12,764 nucleotides of DNA. Origin: HB2-32-21 sp040235495 (GTDB lineage: Bacteria; Pseudomonadota; Gammaproteobacteria; Pseudomonadales; Porticoccaceae). Made by a program: the position numbers and the translations under genes. Shown one piece after another: positions 6,892-12,764 of the stretch. The stretch lies in contig JBECKV010000181.1 of NCBI GenBank assembly GCA_040235495.1, positions 1 to 12,764 on the forward strand, given 5' to 3'. Position 1 is the stretch's first letter, and every line of letters begins with the position of its first letter. The notes under the pieces were generated by a model, which saw nothing but the letters and a program-made list of their open reading frames with translations, searched no databases and was not told where the DNA came from.

Positions 6892-9800
6892 GTGTCCAAA
6901 TGGCAATTCTGGGTCGATCGGGGTGGTACATTTACCGACCTGATCGCCCGGACCCCCGAAGGCCTGCTGAAAACCGCCAAGCTTCTATCGGATAATCCCG
7001 AACATTACGACGACGCGGTATTGCATGGCATCGGTACGCTGATGGCCGTGCCGGCGGGAGCACCGCTGCCGTCACACCTGATCGACTGCGTGCGCATGGG
7101 TACGACGGTCGCCACCAATGCCCTGCTGGAACGCAAGGGCGCGCGAACCCTTCTCGTTACCACTCGAGGCTATGCCGATGTTTTGAAAATCGGCTATCAG
7201 AACCGCCCGGATATTTTTGCCCTCGATATCCAATTGCCAGAGCCTCTTTACCAACAAGTACTGGAGGTTGACGAGCGCCTGGCCGCCGACGGCTCGGTGA
7301 TTACGCCGCTTCAGGCAGCGGATTACTCCCAGGTTCTGGCGCGGGCCCGGGCCGCTGGCCTGGAGGCCGTGGCGGTAGTATTCATGCACGCCTATCGCAA
7401 TCCCGCCCATGAGCGGGCCATGGGTGACGTCGCCCGTGAGGCTGGTTTTAACCAGGTCACGCTCAGCCACGAAACCAGTGCCTTGATCAAGTTTGTCGGA
7501 CGCGGCGATACCACGGTGGTCGATGCTTACGTATCCCCTGTTCTCGACCGCTATACCCAACGACTGCAAGCGGCCTTACCCCACACCCGTCTCCTGTTTA
7601 TGCAGTCAAATGGCGGCTTGATCGAAGCGGACAGGTTTCAGGGCTGCAACAGTTTATTGTCCGGTCCCGCCGGTGGCGTGGTCGGGGGCGTAAAGTCCGC
7701 GAGGGCGGAAGGCGTCGAGCGAATTCTCGGTTTTGACATGGGGGGCACCTCCACGGACGTCTGGCATTTTGGCGGCGAGGACTACGAGCGGGTATATGAC
7801 ACCGTACTCGCCGGGGTCAGATTGCGTGTGCCGATGCTCGATATTCACACCGTCGCCGCCGGCGGCGGCTCCATCTGCCGATTCGCTGGTGGTCGCTTGC
7901 GGGTAGGGCCGGAATCGGCAGGCGCCATGCCCGGTCCCGCGTGCTATGGCCGGGGTGGACCACTAACCGTAACTGACTGCAACCTGGTGCTTGGCAAGCT
8001 GTCGCTGGACTATTTCCCTCGGGTATTTGGCGCCAGCGGCAGCGAAGCCCTCGATACTGATCTCGCCAGACGGAAACTCTCTGATATCGCCGCCGAGGTT
8101 CGCTCGGTGGCCGGAGAAAGTCTGGCGCTGGAAACCCTGGCGGAAGGCTTTATCGAAGTCGCCGTTGAAGGCATGGCGACAGCCATTAAAAAAGTGTCCA
8201 CGGAACGGGGCCACGATGTCGGCGACTATGTGTTGACGAGTTTCGGTGGCGCGGCTGGCCAACACGCCTGCCGGGTCGCCGAACGACTCGGCGTGGCTAC
8301 GATATTGATTCACCCGCTGGCCGGTGTGCTCTCGGCTCTGGGCATGGGGGTGGCGGACGTGTCGACCCAGGTTGAGCGCAGCCTGGAGTGGGACCTGTTC
8401 AGTCCAGCCCTGGCGGATGATCTCGCCACGGTGGTGCGCGAGTTGCGGTTGCGGGCCCGTACCCAACTCGGCGCCGCTCGTGACCATGGCGATATCCTCT
8501 GGAACGCCCAGGTATTCCTGCGCTACCAGGGCTCAAATACTGCCTTGGGTGTACCGCTTGCCCAGGCCGAGGAGATGCGCCAGGTGTTTGAGCAAGCACA
8601 TAGAGAGCAGTTTGCCTTTCTACACGCGGGGCGGCCACTGGTGGTTGATAGTGTCTCCGTGGAGGCACGGGCGGGGGCCGACGTGAGGGCCGGGGAGATC
8701 GCCGGTGTCCTGAGCCCGGCGGCCAGCGACGCTGCGCCCGAGCCTGGCGATCCGTGCCGGACCACGCCGCTGTATTCGGGTGGAAGGTGGTGGTCGGCGC
8801 CGCTCTATCAGCGTAAGTGCTTAAGCCCTCCACAGGAAATAATTGGGCCGGCGATGGTTGTCGATGAATCGGCCACCACGGTAGTTGAGCCGGGCTGGCG
8901 GGCGCGAGTGCTGGAAAGCGGCTGCCTGCGGCTCACACGTGCGATTGATGTGGCTGGCGAATTGCCGGCCCAGGCCAGGCTAATCGCGAACGATGACCCT
9001 GAGCGGAATTCAGTTCCAGACCTGTCCATACGACGCAACCCGGTAGAACTGGAAGTATTCAATTACCGCTTTATGTCCATCGCCGAACAGATGGGGGCGG
9101 TGCTCGCCAACACCGCCCATTCGGTCAATATCAAGGAGAGATTTGATTTTTCATGCGCCCTGTTTGACGCGCGTGGCAAGTTGGTCGCCAATGCGCCACA
9201 CGTGCCAGTGCATCTGGGTTCCATGGGTGAGACGGTCGAACATGTCATTGCCGAGAGATCCGGTCGATTCAGACAGGGCGACGCCATTCTGGTCAATTCA
9301 CCCTATGCCGGCGGCACTCATCTACCCGACCTCACTGTGGTAACCCCGGTATTTGTCGAAACGAGCGTCGAAACCGGCGTCGAGTCGGGCCAGACGCCGG
9401 CATTTTTTGTTGCCACCCGGGCCCATCATGCGGATGTGGGCGGAGTGACGCCGGGCTCGATTCCGCCGGGCAGCACGAGCATCGAGGAAGAGGGCGTATT
9501 GTTTGAGGGCTTTGCCCTGATCGAAGACGGGCTTTTTCGGAGTGAGGCTCTGGCGGAGCACTTGCGGGATGGCCCCTGGCCGGCGCGTAATATCGAACAG
9601 AATCTGGCCGACCTGCAGGCCCAGATTGGCGCCAATGTTGCCGGCGTCAGTGGTCTGCGCAAGCTGGTGGACGATTATGGCCTGCCGGTCGTCAATGCCT
9701 ATATGGCTTACGTGCAGGATAATGCCGACGAGGCGGTGCGCCGCGTGATCAGGCAATTAAAGGATGGTGAGTGTGAAAGCCTGATGGATAACGGTGTCCG

Positions 9801-10587
9801 GATCCGCGTTGCTGTCCGTGTCGACCAAGCGCGAGAACGCCTGAGCGTCGATTTTCATGGCACCTCGGCGCAGCAGGCAAACAATTTCAATGCCCCCGCG
9901 GCCGTGTGCCGGGCGGCCGTGTTGTATGTCCTGAGAACCCTGGTAGCCGATGATATTCCCCTCAATGCCGGCTGCCTGCGCTCGGTGGACATCCTGATTC
10001 CGGGGGCGAGCCTGCTCAGCCCGGAGCCACCGGCGGCGGTCGTGGCAGGCAATGTCGAGACTTCCCAGTATGTGGCGGACGGACTATTTGCCGCGCTTGG
10101 CATACTGGCGGGCTCCCAGGGCACCATGAATAACCTGACGTTTGGCAATGACCGATTTCAATACTACGAAACCATCTGCGGTGGCGCCGGGGCCGGTAAG
10201 GGTTTTGCTGGCGCCAGTACCGTGCAGGTGCATATGACCAATTCGCGAATGACCGATCCGGAGATTCTCGAGCAGCGTTATCCGGTGCGCCTGGAGGAGT
10301 TTAAGCAGCGTGTCGGTAGCGGTGGTGCTGGCACTTTTCCCGGTGGTGACGGCGTCGTCCGTGGCATCCGCTTTCTCGAACCCATGACCGTGGCAATCGT
10401 GAGTGGACATCGCTTGGTGCCGCCCCACGGTATCGCCGGCGGTCAGCCTGGAAAAACCGGGGTCAATTATATTGACACGGTTGACGGTAGGAGGCGGCAA
10501 CTTGGCGGTGTCAGCGAAGTGCTGGTCAATCGCGGAGACTTGCTCACCATCGAAACACCAGGTGGTGGGGGTTATGGTCGGGGTTAG
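6892..10587 (+). CDS. ATP-dependent 5-oxoprolinase (OPLAH-type HyuA-HyuB fusion)
   Basis: This 1231-residue protein matches the full-length 5-oxoprolinase family (eukaryotic forms are about 1290 residues), which hydrolyses 5-oxo-L-proline to L-glutamate using ATP. The N-terminal half is HyuA-like, with an actin-fold ATP site: DRGGTFTD (9-16), TTVATNALLERKGAR (about 71-85), LLSGPAGGVVGG (about 254-265), GFDMGGTSTDV (280-290), AAGGGS (322-327) and ESAGAMPGPACYGRGG. The HyuB-like half begins near residue 713 (RNPVELEVFNYRFMSIAEQMG). It carries NIKERFDFSCALF, GGTHLPDLTVVTPVF, RAHHADVGG, GNVETSQ, YYETICGGAGAG, HMTNSRMTDPEILE and a terminal TPGGGGYG. The GTG start is forced by an in-frame TAG at 6868-6870 and by the match to the family N-terminus. 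Shine-Dalgarno support is weak (GGGG at 6875-6878, 13 bases away). The gene follows korB by 27 bases, so it is probably in the same operon. A related lactam, hydantoin or ketone-carboxylase substrate is possible, but fused architecture and DRGGTFTD favour 5-oxoprolinase. Confidence 0.9.
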   Translation: MSKWQFWVDRGGTFTDLIARTPEGLLKTAKLLSDNPEHYDDAVLHGIGTLMAVPAGAPLPSHLIDCVRMGTTVATNALLERKGARTLLVTTRGYADVLKIGYQNRPDIFALDIQLPEPLYQQVLEVDERLAADGSVITPLQAADYSQVLARARAAGLEAVAVVFMHAYRNPAHERAMGDVAREAGFNQVTLSHETSALIKFVGRGDTTVVDAYVSPVLDRYTQRLQAALPHTRLLFMQSNGGLIEADRFQGCNSLLSGPAGGVVGGVKSARAEGVERILGFDMGGTSTDVWHFGGEDYERVYDTVLAGVRLRVPMLDIHTVAAGGGSICRFAGGRLRVGPESAGAMPGPACYGRGGPLTVTDCNLVLGKLSLDYFPRVFGASGSEALDTDLARRKLSDIAAEVRSVAGESLALETLAEGFIEVAVEGMATAIKKVSTERGHDVGDYVLTSFGGAAGQHACRVAERLGVATILIHPLAGVLSALGMGVADVSTQVERSLEWDLFSPALADDLATVVRELRLRARTQLGAARDHGDILWNAQVFLRYQGSNTALGVPLAQAEEMRQVFEQAHREQFAFLHAGRPLVVDSVSVEARAGADVRAGEIAGVLSPAASDAAPEPGDPCRTTPLYSGGRWWSAPLYQRKCLSPPQEIIGPAMVVDESATTVVEPGWRARVLESGCLRLTRAIDVAGELPAQARLIANDDPERNSVPDLSIRRNPVELEVFNYRFMSIAEQMGAVLANTAHSVNIKERFDFSCALFDARGKLVANAPHVPVHLGSMGETVEHVIAERSGRFRQGDAILVNSPYAGGTHLPDLTVVTPVFVETSVETGVESGQTPAFFVATRAHHADVGGVTPGSIPPGSTSIEEEGVLFEGFALIEDGLFRSEALAEHLRDGPWPARNIEQNLADLQAQIGANVAGVSGLRKLVDDYGLPVVNAYMAYVQDNADEAVRRVIRQLKDGECESLMDNGVRIRVAVRVDQARERLSVDFHGTSAQQANNFNAPAAVCRAAVLYVLRTLVADDIPLNAGCLRSVDILIPGASLLSPEPPAAVVAGNVETSQYVADGLFAALGILAGSQGTMNNLTFGNDRFQYYETICGGAGAGKGFAGASTVQVHMTNSRMTDPEILEQRYPVRLEEFKQRVGSGGAGTFPGGDGVVRGIRFLEPMTVAIVSGHRLVPPHGIAGGQPGKTGVNYIDTVDGRRRQLGGVSEVLVNRGDLLTIETPGGGGYGRG

Positions 10588-10714
10588 CCGACGTCAACGC
10601 GGGATCGAAACGTGGCAGCCCAGCCTATTAGTGAAATATTTATCAGATTACCTGTTTTGATTTCCCTAAATATCTAAATAAATCAACCATAAATAAAATT
10701 CTCAACATAATATA

Positions 10715-10736
10715 TATTTTAGTTATTGCTAAAATA
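10715..10736. repeat. AT-rich hairpin with 8-base arms
   Basis: TATTTTAG and CTAAAATA form a perfect inverted repeat around the loop TTATTG. The stem is almost all A-T, so it is weak as RNA and unlikely to terminate transcription alone. It may be a protein-binding site or a chance feature of AT-rich DNA. Confidence 0.35.
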
Positions 10737-10757
10737 ATTTAAAAATATTAATCCTTG

Positions 10758-10769
10758 CGATCATGATCG
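10758..10769. promoter_or_regulatory. 12-base perfect palindrome, possible operator
   Basis: CGATCATGATCG is identical to its reverse complement. It lies about 306 bases upstream of the DUF1302 start and about 133 bases upstream of the TTGACA box. It would suit a dimeric regulator, but contains two GATC sites and could simply be a Dam methylation target pair. No regulator gene is present in the window. Confidence 0.3.
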
Positions 10770-10901
10770 TCATTAAATACAGGCATATTATTTGAGTGCC
10801 ATATCCTCAACGGACAATAATAATAGCAAGTCAGGAAAACTCCTTGCGGTAAAATCATTTACAAAAAAGCCTCTAGGAACAAGTTTTAATTCGAAAACCG
10901 C

Positions 10902-10972
10902 TTGACATAATTTGTCTCGAACGTTGATCATGGGGATAACGTTGATAAATGAGGTAAATGTCTAGTTATATA
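10902..10972 (+). promoter_or_regulatory. Candidate sigma-70 promoter region for the DUF1302 gene
   Basis: A perfect -35 hexamer TTGACA is at 10902-10907, but the sequence 17 bases on (TGATCA) is a poor -10. A second pairing is TTGATA (10942-10947) with TATATA (10967-10972), at a long 19-base spacing. Either pairing would give a leader of roughly 100 to 140 bases before the TTG start. Both are imperfect, so the exact promoter is uncertain, and an activator at the AACGTTGAT repeats could compensate. Confidence 0.3.
10920..10946. repeat. Direct repeat AACGTTGAT x2, 18-base period
   Basis: AACGTTGAT occurs at 10920-10928 and 10938-10946. The two copies sit between the TTGACA box and the TATA-rich stretch, where an activator or repressor would bind. 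Direct repeats of this kind suggest tandem binding of a regulator, although the period is less than two full helical turns. Confidence 0.35.
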
Positions 10973-11060
10973 TAAGCACACAGCCACTATTATCAAATAT
11001 TTCAAGATAATTACTAACAATACTGTCAACCATTTATAACCATTTAAAGAGCAAACAAAA

Positions 11061-11066
11061 GGGGGG
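11061..11066 (+). promoter_or_regulatory. Ribosome binding site for a TTG start
   Basis: GGGGGG, preceded by AAA, ends 8 bases before TTG at 11075. An in-frame TAA at 11045-11047 closes the frame upstream and no ATG or GTG lies between. The next in-frame GTG (11126) falls inside the signal-peptide region, so TTG is preferred. Confidence 0.6.
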
Positions 11067-11074
11067 ATACTGCC

Positions 11075-12764
11075 TTGGATACTATAGGTCATGATGTCCG
11101 GCCGGGCTGGCCGCGAACCGTAACCGTGGCTTTTGCTTTAGCCATATTAGCGATTATTGCCTCTATCGCCTCGAGCCCGGCAAACGCTTATCGCTTTCAG
11201 TTCGACGATCCGGATATTGTCTTTTATATCGATACCACGCTTACCGCCAGCGCTGCCATGCGCACCGAGAGCCCTAAACAGCCAGGCACGCAGCCAACCG
11301 GCAAGTTCACTGTTTTCGAGAGTGCCGGCGATGTATACAGCTCGCCGGTGTCCGCGCTCATGGATATCGGGCTGAGCAAGGGCAATTACGGCGTTTTTAC
11401 CCGCCTGTCCTATATCTACGACTACACCATTATGAAGTCGGATTGCAGCAATTGCCGTCGGCCTACCGCGGCGCTTGGGCTGGGATTCCCAAACCCCGAT
11501 GGGATCGCGACAGATGCGCAAAAGGAGGCGGGCAGAAATTTCTCGATTCTCGATCTCTTTGTCTATGGCGGTTGGTATATCGGCGACCGCCCGCTCAATG
11601 TTCGCGTTGGCAAGCAGGTCATCAGTTGGGGTGAAAGCAACATCAGTGGCGGTGGCATTAGCCAGATGCAGAACCCGACGGACCTGGGAAAGCGGACCAC
11701 GCCGGGAACCGAAGTGAAGGAAACCCTGCTGCCGCAGGAGTCGGTCTACTTTAATTTTGGCCTCACCGACAACGTCGAACTGGAGGGCTATTACACCTGG
11801 AACTGGCGGAATTCGGTTTTTTTGCAGGTGGGCACGCTTTTCAGTCCTTTTGATTTTATAGGCACCGGTTATAACCCCGATCTTTTTGTTCCCGGAATCG
11901 AGTTTTCCGGTCGCGAAGAGCCCAGTGGCGGGCAGTGGGGCGTCGGCTTACATTTTATTCTTGAGCGTTTCAATGCCGCCGAGCTGGGCATTTACTACAC
12001 CCGCTCCCATGCCTTTTCACCGTTTATTAGCCGCAATCCCGATTACGTGCCGAGGCCCGACCCCGCGAGACCTGGGTTTAATACCCTGGCGGGCTATCAA
12101 TGGGAGTATGGGGAGGACCAGGACACCTACGCCATCTCGCTCAGCGGTGAGACCATTCTCGATGCGTCTTTCGGGCTGGAACTGAACTTAAAAACCGATT
12201 TTTACGATACCAGGCAGTGCCAGAACTCATTTGGCATCGGGTCGTTTTTTGGTATTCCCGGCGCCGGTGGTAATGGCACCAAGGGCGTAACCCCCGGCTG
12301 TGATATCGGCAACAGTGATATGTACACATTCCTGGGTAATTTTACCCGTTCGACGGGCACAACGCTGCTTAACGCCGACAAGCTGAGTCTGGTATTCGAC
12401 TGGTCCGCTGTCTGGATTACCGACCTTGACAAAGGCGATCCGACCGACAGGCTGCAGAGTAAAAAGAACAGGCCTAATAACCGGGTCGATGTCGGCAATT
12501 TCTACGGCGTGGATGCGCTGGATCGGCCGCTCACCGAATTCTCCTGGGGCTATAACTTTGTTGCCGGTCTCGAATACAACGATGTTTTCGCCAACGTGAA
12601 CGTCTTGCCCACGCTGATTTTCTCCCATGCCGTCGAGGGTTACACGCCGTTTCAGGCTGGGGCCCTGGTTGAAAATACTCGCACCATTGTTGCCAAGGTG
12701 GGCTTTACCTACCTCACTCGAACGCAGGTAGATGTGCAGTGGGTGCACTGGATAGGCAGTGCGT
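11075..12764 (+). CDS. DUF1302 family outer-membrane protein (3' end beyond window)
   Basis: An open frame of 563 codons runs off the window edge without a stop. It starts MDTIGHDVRPGWPRTVTV and has a hydrophobic stretch at about residues 16-32, with a signal-peptidase site after SSPANA (residue 38). The mature part opens with FDDPDIVFYIDTTLTASAAMR, the usual DUF1302 start. From W185 comes the family block SWGESNISGGGISQMQNP, then GTEVKETLLPQ and LTDNVELEGYYTWNW. The rest is rich in alternating aromatic and polar residues, as in an outer-membrane beta-barrel. Cysteines occur as C124/C127 and C382/C409, which could form disulfides. The family's function is poorly known; DUF1302 genes often precede DUF1329 genes and occur near degradation or export loci for hydrophobic compounds. 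A DUF1329 gene would be expected just past the window. With families of about 550-700 residues, only a short C-terminal part is missing. Confidence 0.88.
   Translation, partial: MDTIGHDVRPGWPRTVTVAFALAILAIIASIASSPANAYRFQFDDPDIVFYIDTTLTASAAMRTESPKQPGTQPTGKFTVFESAGDVYSSPVSALMDIGLSKGNYGVFTRLSYIYDYTIMKSDCSNCRRPTAALGLGFPNPDGIATDAQKEAGRNFSILDLFVYGGWYIGDRPLNVRVGKQVISWGESNISGGGISQMQNPTDLGKRTTPGTEVKETLLPQESVYFNFGLTDNVELEGYYTWNWRNSVFLQVGTLFSPFDFIGTGYNPDLFVPGIEFSGREEPSGGQWGVGLHFILERFNAAELGIYYTRSHAFSPFISRNPDYVPRPDPARPGFNTLAGYQWEYGEDQDTYAISLSGETILDASFGLELNLKTDFYDTRQCQNSFGIGSFFGIPGAGGNGTKGVTPGCDIGNSDMYTFLGNFTRSTGTTLLNADKLSLVFDWSAVWITDLDKGDPTDRLQSKKNRPNNRVDVGNFYGVDALDRPLTEFSWGYNFVAGLEYNDVFANVNVLPTLIFSHAVEGYTPFQAGALVENTRTIVAKVGFTYLTRTQVDVQWVHWIGSA

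Larger units (their letters stand above)
10588..11074. promoter_or_regulatory. AT-rich intergenic island upstream of the DUF1302 gene
   Basis: This stretch of nearly 490 bases has no convincing gene on either strand and is far richer in A and T than the flanking genes. It holds an 8-base-arm hairpin (10715-10736), a perfect 12-base palindrome (10758-10769), a GTTTT/AAAAC inverted repeat with a 6-base spacer (10883-10898), an octamer TCCTTGCG that occurs twice (10752-10759 and 10841-10848), and an AACGTTGAT direct repeat (10920-10946). A TTGACA lies at 10902-10907 and a run of TATATATAA at 10967-10975. Together these suggest a regulated promoter region for the downstream gene. No clear intrinsic terminator follows the 5-oxoprolinase stop. 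Confidence 0.6.

Noticed and set aside
6892..10587. Acetone or acetophenone carboxylase alpha/beta subunits instead of 5-oxoprolinase
   Set aside because: Those enzymes have separate subunits and a third small subunit; here the HyuA and HyuB halves are fused and the wording of motifs follows the 5-oxoprolinase family closely.
10826..10847. GCAAG...CTTGC stem as a terminator for the 5-oxoprolinase gene
   Set aside because: The stem has only five base pairs, no T run follows, and it lies about 240 bases past the stop.
11147..11521. 124-codon - strand frame and short + strand frames (11157-11375, 11443-11634, 11475-11717, 11886-12185) over the DUF1302 gene
   Set aside because: They overlap the long open frame from 11075 that reads as a signal peptide plus DUF1302; that frame has no stop because it leaves the window.

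Overview
The window is bacterial DNA of moderately high GC content, densely coded on the + strand. The enzyme families and a C-terminal outer-membrane DUF1302 gene with a signal peptide point to a proteobacterium, probably gamma or beta. I cannot name a genus from the sequence. There are no RNA genes, insertion sequences, CRISPR arrays or integrase genes. All six genes run the same way.

Layout: (1) 22-1920, a PrpE-type short-chain acyl-CoA synthetase. (2) 1921-2160, a 240-base gap with small inverted repeats. (3) 2161-6864, a tight three-gene unit for a 2-oxoacid oxidoreductase: a GltD-like NAD(P)H/FAD protein fused to a two-cluster ferredoxin (TTG start), a KorA-type alpha subunit with fused gamma domain, and a KorB-type thiamine diphosphate subunit that overlaps korA by ATGA. 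(4) 6892-10587, a 1231-residue ATP-dependent 5-oxoprolinase (HyuA and HyuB halves fused), 27 bases after korB. (5) 10588-11074, an unusually AT-rich non-coding island with several palindromes and a direct repeat. (6) 11075 to the window end, a DUF1302 outer-membrane-type protein, cut off by the window edge.

How the genes may work together: the three kor-type genes carry everything needed for a self-contained enzyme that oxidises a 2-oxoacid to acyl-CoA plus CO2 and passes the electrons through Fe-S clusters and FAD to NAD(P)+. This matches the subunit composition I recall for the 2-oxoglutarate:NADP+ oxidoreductase KorABC of Azoarcus. The 5-oxoprolinase would make glutamate from 5-oxoproline. 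Glutamate deamination gives 2-oxoglutarate, a natural substrate for such an enzyme, which would yield succinyl-CoA. A related cyclic amide or imide is also possible as substrate. The acyl-CoA synthetase supplies or recycles a short acyl-CoA. The DUF1302 gene lies beyond a large regulatory gap and probably starts a separate transcription unit. The pathway is inference; the enzyme families are well supported.
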